Positions 16,056-23,730 of a stretch of 29,046 nt of DNA are shown in pieces. Numbering within the stretch: the first letter of the stretch is position 1; the number at the start of each line of letters is the position of its first letter. The notes under the pieces are model-generated. The model was not told the origin of the DNA. It searched no databases and worked only from the letters and a program-made list of their open reading frames with translations. The position numbers were made by a program, and so were the translations under genes. The DNA is from Candidatus Latescibacterota bacterium. GTDB taxonomy: Bacteria > Latescibacterota > UBA2968 > UBA8231. The DNA lies in NCBI GenBank assembly GCA_022827165.1, contig JAJDTN010000002.1, positions 1 to 29,046 of the forward strand, in the 5' to 3' direction.

Positions 16056-16513
16056 TGCTGACGCCGGAGCAGGTCCTGGACCTCATCCCGCAGCAGCGGC
16101 CCTTCCGCTTCATCGACCGCCTGGTGGACCTGGGCGAGACCAGCGCCGTGGGCGAGTACACCTTCCGCGACGACGAGACGTTCTACGCCGGCCACTTCCC
16201 GGGGCATCCCGTGACCCCGGGGGTGATCCTCATCGAGACGATGTGCCAGACGGGTCTGGTGGCCCTCGGCATCCACCTGCTGGGCATGGAGCTTCCGGCG
16301 CGGGAGGTGGCGAAGACGGTCACCCTCTTCACCGATGCCGAGGTCGAGTTCGAGCGCGTCGTGGGGCCGGGGGAGACGGTGCGCGTCTCCGCCGAGAAGA
16401 TGTTCTGGAGAAGGAGGAAGCTGAAATCGAAGGTCGAGCTGAAGCTGGCCGACGGGACCTACGTGGCCGGCGGCACGGTCTCCGGAATGGGAGTCGCCCG
16501 TGAGCAATTCTGA
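16055..16513 (+). CDS. FabZ-type 3-hydroxyacyl-ACP dehydratase
   Basis: A 152-residue single hot-dog dehydratase of the FabZ group. The family signature is YAGHFPGHPVTPGVILIETM, with catalytic His47 and Glu61. The N-terminal IPQQRPFRFIDRL corresponds to the usual LPHRYPFLLVDR. It would dehydrate 3-hydroxyacyl-ACP in each elongation cycle. Having both a FabA-type and a FabZ-type enzyme next to each other suggests that one handles the desaturation step and the other general elongation. It overlaps the FabA-type gene by one base and the following ketosynthase by 14 bases. Confidence 0.9.
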   Translation: MLTPEQVLDLIPQQRPFRFIDRLVDLGETSAVGEYTFRDDETFYAGHFPGHPVTPGVILIETMCQTGLVALGIHLLGMELPAREVAKTVTLFTDAEVEFERVVGPGETVRVSAEKMFWRRRKLKSKVELKLADGTYVAGGTVSGMGVAREQF

Positions 16514-17783
16514 ACCGCGCGTCGTCGTCACCGGCATGGGGGTGCTGGCCCCCAACGGACACGGCCTGGAGGAGTTCGGCCGGGCCCTGCGCGACGGCGT
16601 GAGCGGCATCGCCTTTCACCAGCAGCTCGCCGATCTGAACTTCGCCTGCCAGGTGGGCGGCGTGCCCGCCAACGTGGAGGAGATCCAGGGCCGCTACCTC
16701 ACCGGCGAAGAGCTGTTCGCCATGAACGCCAACATGGTCTACGCCGCCATCGCCACCATCGACGCCTGGACCGACGCCGGACTGGACCTGCCCGAGCCCG
16801 ACGGCGGCGAGCCCGACTGGGACACGGGAGGCATCATCGGCACCGGCATCGGCGGCATCGACACGATCGCCGAGACCCTGGCGCCGCGCACCCAGGCGGG
16901 CCGGGTGAAGCGCCTCGGCAGCACCATGGTCGAGCAGATCATGTCGAGCGGCAACAGCGCCCGCATCGCCGGCAAGCTCGGCCTGGGCAACCAGGTGAGC
17001 ACCAACTCCAGCGCCTGCAACACCGGCACCGAGGCGGTCATCCAGGGGTATCACCGCATCCGCGACGGACTCGCGCGGCGCATGCTGGCCGGCGGCTCCG
17101 AGGGCCACTCCCACTACATCTGGGCCGGCTTCGACGCCATGCGCGTCCTCAATCGCACGAAGAACGACGAGCCCGAGGCCGCCTCCCGCCCGATGAGCGC
17201 CAGCGCCGCCGGGTTCGTGCCCGGGTCGGGCGCCGGCGTGCTCATGCTCGAAGACCTCGACAGCGCCCGCGAGCGCGGCGCCCGCATATACGCCGAGGTC
17301 ATCGGCGGCGCCCTCAACTGCGGCGGCCACCGCCAGGGGGGCAGCATGACGGCGCCGAACCCGGTGAGCGTCCAGCGCTGCCTGGGGGCGGCCCTCGACA
17401 TGGCCGGCATTCGCGGCCAGGAGGTCGACGCCGTCAACGGCCACCTCACCGCCACCTTCGCCGACCCCCACGAGGTCCACAACTGGTCCCGGGCCCTCGG
17501 CCGCGAGCCTGGTGACATGCCCTGGATCCAGAGCACCAAGTCCCTCATCGGCCACGGCCTCGGCGCCGCCGGCGGCCTCGAGTGCGTCGCCGCCGTCCTC
17601 GAGCTGCACGAGGGATTTGTCCACGGGTCGCTGAATTGCGAGGATCTGCACCCCGAACTGGAGGCCTACGCCGACCGCATTCCCCACGAGACCGTGGAGG
17701 CGCCCGATCTCGCGGTCATCGCCAAGGCCAGCTTCGGCTTCGGAGACGTCAACGGCTGCGTCATCTTCCGGAAGTTCGACTGA
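16500..17783 (+). CDS. beta-ketoacyl-ACP synthase (FabF/FabB-like, divergent)
   Basis: A 427-residue elongating condensing enzyme. It opens RVVVTGMGVLAPNG as FabF proteins do. The nucleophile is Cys173 in SSACNTGTEA; the catalytic histidines are His315 in VNGHLTATFADPHE and His352 in STKSLIGHGLGAAGG. The first histidine motif differs from the common NAHGTST: here it is NGHLTAT, and the proton-relay region after it is changed as well. All three catalytic residues remain, so it should be active, perhaps with different chain-length or acceptor choice. It starts at GTG, 14 bases inside the previous gene. It probably works only with the dedicated acyl carrier protein 38 bases downstream. Confidence 0.88.
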   Translation: MSNSEPRVVVTGMGVLAPNGHGLEEFGRALRDGVSGIAFHQQLADLNFACQVGGVPANVEEIQGRYLTGEELFAMNANMVYAAIATIDAWTDAGLDLPEPDGGEPDWDTGGIIGTGIGGIDTIAETLAPRTQAGRVKRLGSTMVEQIMSSGNSARIAGKLGLGNQVSTNSSACNTGTEAVIQGYHRIRDGLARRMLAGGSEGHSHYIWAGFDAMRVLNRTKNDEPEAASRPMSASAAGFVPGSGAGVLMLEDLDSARERGARIYAEVIGGALNCGGHRQGGSMTAPNPVSVQRCLGAALDMAGIRGQEVDAVNGHLTATFADPHEVHNWSRALGREPGDMPWIQSTKSLIGHGLGAAGGLECVAAVLELHEGFVHGSLNCEDLHPELEAYADRIPHETVEAPDLAVIAKASFGFGDVNGCVIFRKFD

Positions 17784-17821
17784 CCAGAAAACCACTTCAC
17801 CGCAACGCAAGGAACGACACG

Positions 17822-18070
17822 ATGAACACGCAGGAAGTCTTCGACAAGATCGTCGCCATCCTCAAGCCTTTCGCCAAGAACGAGGAAGCCCTGTCGGGGG
17901 TCTCCATGGAGACCTCGCTGCAGGCCGACCTGGAGGTCAACTCCGCCCGGCTCGTCGACATCGTGCTGGAGATCGAGGACGCTTTCGGCATCGAGGTCTC
18001 CGACGACGACGCCGATCAGGTGGCCACCGTGGGCGACGCGGTGAACCTGATCGTGGCCACCTCGGGCTGA
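17822..18070 (+). CDS. dedicated acyl carrier protein
   Basis: An 82-residue acidic four-helix carrier protein. The 4'-phosphopantetheine site is Ser41 in LEVNSARLVDIVLEIED; most fatty-acid ACPs have DSL at this place, so NSA is divergent, although the serine and the following amphipathic helix II are present. AAGGAA lies upstream of the ATG at good spacing. It follows two dehydratases and two ketosynthases and precedes an acyltransferase, so it is the carrier of a dedicated chain-building line; a phosphopantetheinyl transferase at 18910-19533 could charge it. Confidence 0.9.
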   Translation: MNTQEVFDKIVAILKPFAKNEEALSGVSMETSLQADLEVNSARLVDIVLEIEDAFGIEVSDDDADQVATVGDAVNLIVATSG

Positions 18071-18106
18071 TCCCCGCCGGACCCCCTCCGCCACCAGGCC
18101 GGCCTC

Positions 18107-18940
18107 GTGCGTATATCCGCCGATGAACGGGCCAGCCTGAGCCACGTCGAGCGTCTTGGCCTCGCCTTCGCGGGGTGGATGAACGAGACGCCGGCGGTGC
18201 AACGCGCCTTCTACTGGCTCAACCTGCGCCTGCAGCGGCGGTTCGTGCTGCTGGGCACGAGCCGTCGGACCCACCTGATCGGGCTCGAGAGGGTTGCCTC
18301 CCTGCAGCCAGACCGCGGCGTGATCATGGCGGCCAACCATCGCACCTTTCTCGATCAGTTCTTCATCCTAGCCCACCTCGTGGAGCACGTCGGCTTCTGG
18401 CGGCGCTGGTTCTTCCCCGTCCGCTCCAACTTCTTCTACGACAACCCCCTGGGTATCCTCGTCAACTTCCTGGCCAGCTCCTGCAACATGTACCCGCCGA
18501 TCTTCCGGCCGCGGGCCAAGCGCGGCGTCACCCGCGCCTGCCTCGACTACCTGATCGAGCAACTGCGGTCGCCGGAGACCTTCGTCGGCATCCACCCGGA
18601 GGGCACGCGCGGCAGGGGACCCGACCCCTACGAACTGCTGCCCGCCGAGCCCGGGTTCGGACGCGTCCTGCTGCAGTCGAGGGCGATCGTGATCCCCGTC
18701 TTCATCAACGGGATCAGCGACAACCTGGCCCGCGAGGCGGTCTACAACTACACCGGCTCCGGCCCCCCGGTCATCGTCGCTTTCGGCGCCCCCGTCGACC
18801 TGTCGCCCTTCGACGGGGAGGACCCGCGGCTGCTGCGCAACCAGGTCAAGGCCGGGCGGCGGGTGCTGGCGGAGGTGGCGAACCTGGCCGAGGAGGAGCG
18901 CGAGCTGCGTCAGCGGCTCGAAGCCGGGGGGGCTCCCTGA
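18107..18940 (+). CDS. PlsC-type lysophospholipid/glycerol-phosphate acyltransferase
   Basis: A 277-residue membrane-associated acyltransferase of the LPLAT/PlsC family, which moves an acyl chain from ACP or CoA to a lysolipid or glycerol phosphate. The catalytic HX4D motif is NHRTFLD (His78, Asp83). HPEGTRGRG at 163-171 holds the phosphate-binding EGTR, and IPVFINGISDN at 196-206 corresponds to motif IV. Start is at GTG 18107; an internal ATG at 18179 is less likely. As the last gene on this strand of the fatty-acid cluster it probably delivers the special acyl chain to a membrane lipid. Its last 31 bases overlap the convergent transferase gene. Confidence 0.88.
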   Translation: MRISADERASLSHVERLGLAFAGWMNETPAVQRAFYWLNLRLQRRFVLLGTSRRTHLIGLERVASLQPDRGVIMAANHRTFLDQFFILAHLVEHVGFWRRWFFPVRSNFFYDNPLGILVNFLASSCNMYPPIFRPRAKRGVTRACLDYLIEQLRSPETFVGIHPEGTRGRGPDPYELLPAEPGFGRVLLQSRAIVIPVFINGISDNLAREAVYNYTGSGPPVIVAFGAPVDLSPFDGEDPRLLRNQVKAGRRVLAEVANLAEEERELRQRLEAGGAP

Positions 18941-19533
18941 GGCAGGGCGGCGAAGGCCGCGAAGGGTCCGTCGTGGGAGAGGCTGATATCGATGCCGGCC
19001 GGGCGCCCGTCGAGCAGCAGCCGGGGCGGCGCCAGTCCGTCCCGGGCCCCGGGGTCGCGGCGCCTCTCGATGGCCAGGCGCGTCTCCTGCAGGCCGAAGT
19101 GGGCGGCCACCCCGCGCCGGGCGAGGTCGCGCACGGCCTGGCTCTGGTGACGGCCGCCGCGGATGGGCTCGACACCGGCCACCGCCCGACCGGGATCTCC
19201 CTCGCCGCAGACCGCCACCGCGTGGACCCACAGCGGGTCCCTCGATAGCCGCACCCGCATCTCCAGGTCCCGGTAGCGTACCCGGCCCATGGCGGCGTCC
19301 ACCTCGTAGAGACGCGGCGCGAAGACCAGGCCCGGGCGCGTCTTGCCCGCCGCCTTGTAGGCGGCCTCCTTGGCGGCCCACAGCGACCACAGCAGCACGA
19401 GTGGCTCGCCGCTGCCGGACAGGCGGTCGCGCTCCCCGGGAGCGCACACGCGCGCGACGAAGCGGGCCCGGAGGTGGTGCCCGGCGATCTCCGGGTCGGC
19501 CAGGTAGACCAGATCGTTGCCGACGGCGTTCAC
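18910..19533 (-). CDS. phosphopantetheinyl transferase (AcpS-like order of motifs, enlarged)
   Basis: A 207-residue 4'-phosphopantetheinyl transferase (PF01648 type) that would convert apo-ACP to holo-ACP using coenzyme A. Motifs in order are GNDLVYL with metal-binding Asp7, WAAKEAAYK at 52-60 with Glu56, and DISLSHDGPFAAFA at 182-195. The order follows AcpS (GxD, then FxxKE, then SxSH), but the protein is much longer than the roughly 120 residues of AcpS, with an extra segment between motifs two and three. GTG at 19533 is taken as start because the product then begins just before the Asp motif; AGGAGAG lies 12-13 bases upstream. The frame is open to 19611. Its convergent position and 31-base overlap with the acyltransferase gene link it to the adjacent acyl carrier protein. 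Confidence 0.85.
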   Translation of the reverse strand: MNAVGNDLVYLADPEIAGHHLRARFVARVCAPGERDRLSGSGEPLVLLWSLWAAKEAAYKAAGKTRPGLVFAPRLYEVDAAMGRVRYRDLEMRVRLSRDPLWVHAVAVCGEGDPGRAVAGVEPIRGGRHQSQAVRDLARRGVAAHFGLQETRLAIERRRDPGARDGLAPPRLLLDGRPAGIDISLSHDGPFAAFAALPQGAPPASSR

Positions 19534-19653
19534 CTCGGGGTTCCGCTCTCCTGGGAAGGGGGATGGGCCCGGGAAACCCGTACCTAGGCGAAGGCGCGCG
19601 TCCCGGCGCAAACTGGTTGACGGTTTCGGGACCCGCCCTTTGGTTCAAACTCC

Positions 19654-20589
19654 ATGCGCGACACCTCGTTTCTCCCTCTGGCCATAACCGCCTGCCTGCT
19701 CACGGGGGTCCTCGCCGGCTGCGGCGAGCCGGAGCTGGAACCCTGGCAGGTGCGGGTCCGCGGCGGCCAGAAGGCACTCCACGACAAGCTCTACGACCGC
19801 GCCGTGACCCACTTCGGCGCCGCGTTGGAAGAAGCCGCCGCCGCGGGGTCCCGCGAGGGCCGGCTGGCGGCCCTCAGCGGGTTGGCCATGGGCCGCGCCA
19901 TGAGGGGCGACCTGGCCCGGGCGGAGAGCCTGTACGTCGAGGTCCTGGCCCTGCAGCGGGAGCGGATGGCGGCGGACAGTCTCTCGGGTCTGGTCCTGGC
20001 GCGCACCCTCGGCTCCCTCGCCGAGATCAGTCTGCGCCTCGGCCGCGTGGACCGGGCCGAGACCCACTGGTCCGAGATACTGCAGCTGGGGGAGGCCGGT
20101 CTCGTCGACCTGCTCCCCGAGGACCGGACGATGTCCTATACCCTGCACGGTCTCAGCAGGGTCCTGCGGTTGCGCGGCGACACCGCGCGGGCGGACTCCC
20201 TCGCCGAACGCGCCCTCGCCCTGCAGCTCTACGCCTTCGGCTTCGAGAACGCCATCGGCGACGACCTGGGGAAGGCGGAGCAGTACTACGGCGAGTCCCG
20301 CGGCCGTTTCGAGAGCCTGTACGGCCCCGATCACGAGGACGTGGCTCTCGCCCACCATGCCCTGGGCCGGCTCTACGAGTACCAGGGCCGGCGGGACGAG
20401 GCCGTCATTCAGTACCAGCGCGCCGTCGCCTCGTACCAGGGGGCCGGCGGGCCTCCTCTTGCGCTGGCACTGGTCATGGAGGACCTGGCGGCGATCCTGG
20501 ATGCCGGCCAGGCCGACGAAGCCGCCCGCCTCAGGCGCCGCGCCTCCGCCCTGCGCCAGGGCCGTCCGCCCGGGTCCGCAGTCAACTAG
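19654..20589 (+). CDS. TPR-repeat lipoprotein
   Basis: A 311-residue lipoprotein. The N-terminus has a hydrophobic segment and a lipobox LAGC with Cys23, so it is lipid-anchored outside the cytoplasmic membrane. The rest is built of tetratricopeptide-like helix pairs (about 35-290), with recognisable units such as LYDRAVTHFGAALEEA, LARAESLYVEVLALQ, LGRVDRAETHW, GDTARADSLAERALALQ and LGRLYEYQGRRDEAVIQYQ. TPR proteins mediate protein contacts and the partner is unknown. The gene diverges from the phosphopantetheinyl transferase across 120 bases, and its stop overlaps that of the convergent membrane hydrolase. No distinct promoter could be assigned. Confidence 0.85.
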   Translation: MRDTSFLPLAITACLLTGVLAGCGEPELEPWQVRVRGGQKALHDKLYDRAVTHFGAALEEAAAAGSREGRLAALSGLAMGRAMRGDLARAESLYVEVLALQRERMAADSLSGLVLARTLGSLAEISLRLGRVDRAETHWSEILQLGEAGLVDLLPEDRTMSYTLHGLSRVLRLRGDTARADSLAERALALQLYAFGFENAIGDDLGKAEQYYGESRGRFESLYGPDHEDVALAHHALGRLYEYQGRRDEAVIQYQRAVASYQGAGGPPLALALVMEDLAAILDAGQADEAARLRRRASALRQGRPPGSAVN

Positions 20590-21404
20590 TCCACCCTCCC
20601 GCGTCGATCCCCGGCCCGGCCCTGCGGCTCCTCGACGAGCCGGCGGCGCCGGAGCATGCGCAGCACCCACCAGGCCCCGAGAGCGGCCAGCAGGTGCTTC
20701 CACGTGTGGCCGCTGATCCATCCCCCGGCCGCGTAGATCTCCTGATCGAAGACCTCTGCGGCCTTCGCCAGCAGGTAGAGCAGGGCGGCCACGTAGAGAT
20801 CGGAGCCGCGCGTGTAGGGCGACGGCAGCAGCCGCACCATGAGGGGCACGAAGACCACCGGGTAGGCCTGGGCGACGATGTAGTAGCGGAGGTCTCCGGC
20901 TCCCGCCTGCTCCGTGAAGTGCCAGTAGAGCACGCTGAAGAGGCCGAAGGCGATCAGCGGCGGCAGGGCGAGGAGGCCGGCGCGCCGGTCCACGCGCTCG
21001 GCGAGAGCCGTGGCGAGGAAGGCCATGAAGGCGACGCTCATGGGCAGGCGGTCCCACACCAGTCTCCCGTTGCCGGGGTCCAGGTGGTACCACGCGGAGC
21101 CGAGACCGACCAGCGCCACCGAGAGGAAGAGGACCTGGTAGGCCAGCGCGTCCGCCGGGCGCAGGAAGGCCTGCTGCCCCGGGGTCGCGGCGAGGCGGAA
21201 GAGGAGGCGCGATCCCCACAGGCCCACGAGGAGGAAGGGCAGGTTGGAGATCACGTCGAGGCAGTGCGGGATGCCGAGCAGCGGGCGCTGATCGGCGAAC
21301 TCGTGATAGGCGGGATCCTGCGCGATCGGCGCCTGCAGGAAGACGGCGGTCCAGAAGGCGACGGTGAGACAGGCGAGCAGCCGCAGGCGGTGGTCGCGGT
21401 TCAT
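20586..21404 (-). CDS. CREST/alkaline ceramidase-like membrane hydrolase
   Basis: A 272-residue polytopic membrane protein with about seven hydrophobic segments. It carries the CREST-superfamily (alkaline ceramidase, PAQR receptor, Per1) metal-site pattern: Ser103 and His107 in GSAWYHLDP, Asp118 in VWDRLPMS, and His233/His237 in SGHTWKH. These residues coordinate a zinc ion in ceramidases and adiponectin receptors and hydrolyse an amide bond. Substrate here is unknown; a sphingolipid or another N-acyl lipid is possible. The C-terminus is an arginine-rich tail. Its ATG overlaps the glycosyltransferase stop by four bases (ATGA), so the two act in one operon. Family call is by motif. Confidence 0.75.
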   Translation of the reverse strand: MNRDHRLRLLACLTVAFWTAVFLQAPIAQDPAYHEFADQRPLLGIPHCLDVISNLPFLLVGLWGSRLLFRLAATPGQQAFLRPADALAYQVLFLSVALVGLGSAWYHLDPGNGRLVWDRLPMSVAFMAFLATALAERVDRRAGLLALPPLIAFGLFSVLYWHFTEQAGAGDLRYYIVAQAYPVVFVPLMVRLLPSPYTRGSDLYVAALLYLLAKAAEVFDQEIYAAGGWISGHTWKHLLAALGAWWVLRMLRRRRLVEEPQGRAGDRRGRVD

Positions 21405-22696
21405 CCCGGCCGCCGCATCCACGATGCCCACACCGCCCCTGCCATGACGCACATCAGGGGGAGCGCGGGCAGGTGGTACCTGGGCATGACCACGGGTCCG
21501 GGCAGGACCAGGTAGTAGGCCACGAAGGCGAGAAAGACGCAGCCGAGGAACCACTCCCGGCGGTGCATCCACCGGCCGAGCTGGACCAGGCATCCGAGGT
21601 AGGTCGCCCCGACGACGGCGAGGGCCGGCAGCAGGGGCAGCAGCAGCCAGGCGCGGTCGCCGAAGTAGTGGCGCACGGCGGCGAGAACACCCTGGCGGTG
21701 CAGCACGTCGAGGGTGCCCCGCCCCGCCTGCGTCAGTCCGAGAAGCTCGAAGAAGGTCGGCGCGTCGGGCAGCAGGATCGAGGGGTTGAAGTGCAGGCGC
21801 AGATAGGTCCACTTGTGGGCGCCGATCAGCTCACGGGCCCTGGCGAGCTTGTAGCCGGTGCGGGTGTCCTCGTCCGGGTAGCGGCCGGGATGGGCGGCGA
21901 ACTCGGCCTCGGCCTCGCGTATCCAGCGGTCGCGCAGGGTCAGGCGCGGGATCCCGGTCACCACCGACACGAGGGCGGCGCAGTTGTGATAGTAGAGGGT
22001 GTTGCCGACGTTGGTGTCGAGGCGGAAGCCGCCGCCGGCCAGCGAGTTGCGGTACATCCACGGGGTCAGGATCGCGGCGAAGATCAGCAGACAGCCCGCG
22101 GCCCCCATCAGCCGGTGGCGCACGGGGAGACCCCGGAAGACGAGGACCAGGAAGAGGCAGGGCACGATCCACAGCAGTCCCGTGGGGCGGATCAAGGTAC
22201 CGGCGGCGTCGAGGAACACGGCCAGCCATAGATCCGGCAGCCTCCGGCGGTAGTAGAAGCGGGCGAAGAAGTAGAGCATCCACGCCGTGACCAGCGCGAA
22301 GAGGCTGTCGGAGAGATAGAGCGGAGCATGGGCGATGCTGGTGAGGTTGAGGGCCAGCAGCAGGGCGGCAACGGTTCCCACCGCGGGGCCGCCGAACCAG
22401 CAGCCGACGCGGTACACGGGAATGCAGGTGAGGGCCCCGAGGACGCAGAAGAGGAGCACCGGAAGGTGAAGGCCCTGGCCGAGGACGCCGAAGACGAGGG
22501 CCAGGAAGGCCGGGTACCCGGGGCCGCGCAGGGTGTACGGCTCGGTTTCTCCCGGGGCTCCGACGTAACGGCCCTCTTCGAGCAGGGCCAGCGCCGGCTG
22601 CACGTACGAGGGCGTGTCGGGCCGGAAGAAGGCGGTCTCCGGCGCGGCCATGCCGGGAATGGCCGCGGCGAGGCGCAGGACCGCGGCCAGGAGCAC
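21401..22696 (-). CDS. GT-C type membrane glycosyltransferase (ArnT/PMT-like)
   Basis: A 431-residue protein with about ten membrane segments. The first external loop has FFRPDTPSYVQPA, where Asp27 and Tyr31 match the catalytic Asp region of GT39/GT83-like enzymes that use polyprenyl-phosphate sugars. A second acidic residue follows in APLYLSDSLFA (Asp130). RGPGYPAFLALVFG is also a usual block of this group. It would move a sugar from a lipid carrier to a lipid or protein outside the membrane. The GTG at 22696 is the first usual start; an in-frame CTG at 22741 overlapping the preceding stop would add the positively charged TEARTPRRRSLWLVV and is a plausible true start. It is followed by the CREST hydrolase with a four-base overlap. 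Confidence 0.8.
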   Translation of the reverse strand: MLLAAVLRLAAAIPGMAAPETAFFRPDTPSYVQPALALLEEGRYVGAPGETEPYTLRGPGYPAFLALVFGVLGQGLHLPVLLFCVLGALTCIPVYRVGCWFGGPAVGTVAALLLALNLTSIAHAPLYLSDSLFALVTAWMLYFFARFYYRRRLPDLWLAVFLDAAGTLIRPTGLLWIVPCLFLVLVFRGLPVRHRLMGAAGCLLIFAAILTPWMYRNSLAGGGFRLDTNVGNTLYYHNCAALVSVVTGIPRLTLRDRWIREAEAEFAAHPGRYPDEDTRTGYKLARARELIGAHKWTYLRLHFNPSILLPDAPTFFELLGLTQAGRGTLDVLHRQGVLAAVRHYFGDRAWLLLPLLPALAVVGATYLGCLVQLGRWMHRREWFLGCVFLAFVAYYLVLPGPVVMPRYHLPALPLMCVMAGAVWASWMRRPG

Positions 22697-22737
22697 GACC
22701 AGCCACAGGCTCCGGCGGCGCGGTGTCCGGGCTTCGG

Positions 22738-23688
22738 TCAGGGCAGGGGGCCTTCGATCCGGTCGACCAGATCGACGGTGTGGATCACGTCGCGGAGATC
22801 GGTCAGGGGCGTCTCGCCCTTGTCGATGCAGTCGACGAAGTGCTCGTGCATGGTGAGGGTGCCCTCGTAGCGCTGCCGGTCCTCCTCGTCGACGCCGTCC
22901 ACCTCCCAGCCGCCCAAGACGGTGGTCCGGTCATCCTCGAGGATCTCGATCTCCGAGGGGATCTTCATGTAGCACCCGACTCCGACGCCGTGCAGCTCGG
23001 AGCGCAGCACCCGGCCTCCGGAGGCGCGGTTGCCGAAGACGACGCCCGTGGCGCCGTTGTCGAAGCGGACCATGGAGGTGTAGCAGTTGCGGCTGCCGCC
23101 GCCGAAGCGGTCGCGGTACGCCGCCACCTCCACCGGCTCGCCGCCGGCCATGTGACGCAGCAGGTCGACGACGTGGATCACGTCGTCCCACAAGGTGGTG
23201 CTGAACTCGCGGCCGTCGCCGCCGAGGATCCGCTTGTTGAAGGTGACGTTGGCGACCGAGACCGGCCCCTTGGCGGCCACGCGGCGCATGGCCTCGCGGG
23301 TGACGGCGGCGTAGCGGCGCTGGAGCCCGACCATGCAGTACACGTCGTTGGCGACGGCCGCGTCCAGCATCTGCCGGGTCTCGCCGCTGTTGGCGCCGGG
23401 GGGTTTCTCGATGAAGAGGTGCTTGCCGGCGTTGAGACAGTCGAGAGCGGGGTTCAGCACCCATCTCTCGTGCATGACGCAGTAGACCACGTCGAGGTCG
23501 ACGGTGGCCAGCATCTCGCGGTGGTCGCTGAAGGTGCGGTCGAATCCGTACTCGTCGACGACGAGCCGCAGGCGCTCGCCGTCGAGCTCGCAGACGGCGG
23601 CGATCTCCACGCCGTCGAGGCGGGCGAGGGCGGGATAGTGGGCGCCGCGGGCGCGTCCGCCGGCGCCGATGAAGCCGGCCTTCAGCAT
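22738..23688 (-). CDS. Gfo/Idh/MocA family NAD(P)-dependent oxidoreductase
   Basis: A 316-residue oxidoreductase with an N-terminal Rossmann fold: AGFIGAGGRARG at 4-15 binds NAD(P), and the family motif EKPP lies at 94-97. The C-terminal domain has WDDVIHVVDLLRHM at 167-180, which supplies the aspartate and histidine usual in the active site of inositol and glucose-fructose dehydrogenases. Substrate is most likely a sugar, sugar nucleotide or cyclitol. It is the first gene of a minus-strand set with the membrane glycosyltransferase, which fits sugar-donor preparation. Start ATG at 23688 gives the typical N-terminus. A lower-GC block begins just upstream of it, so its original promoter may have been displaced or lies within 42 bases. 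Confidence 0.9.
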   Translation of the reverse strand: MLKAGFIGAGGRARGAHYPALARLDGVEIAAVCELDGERLRLVVDEYGFDRTFSDHREMLATVDLDVVYCVMHERWVLNPALDCLNAGKHLFIEKPPGANSGETRQMLDAAVANDVYCMVGLQRRYAAVTREAMRRVAAKGPVSVANVTFNKRILGGDGREFSTTLWDDVIHVVDLLRHMAGGEPVEVAAYRDRFGGGSRNCYTSMVRFDNGATGVVFGNRASGGRVLRSELHGVGVGCYMKIPSEIEILEDDRTTVLGGWEVDGVDEEDRQRYEGTLTMHEHFVDCIDKGETPLTDLRDVIHTVDLVDRIEGPLP

Positions 23689-23730
23689 GGAACGGTCCCT
23701 ATATCCTTGGGGGTGACCAATCTGATCGCT

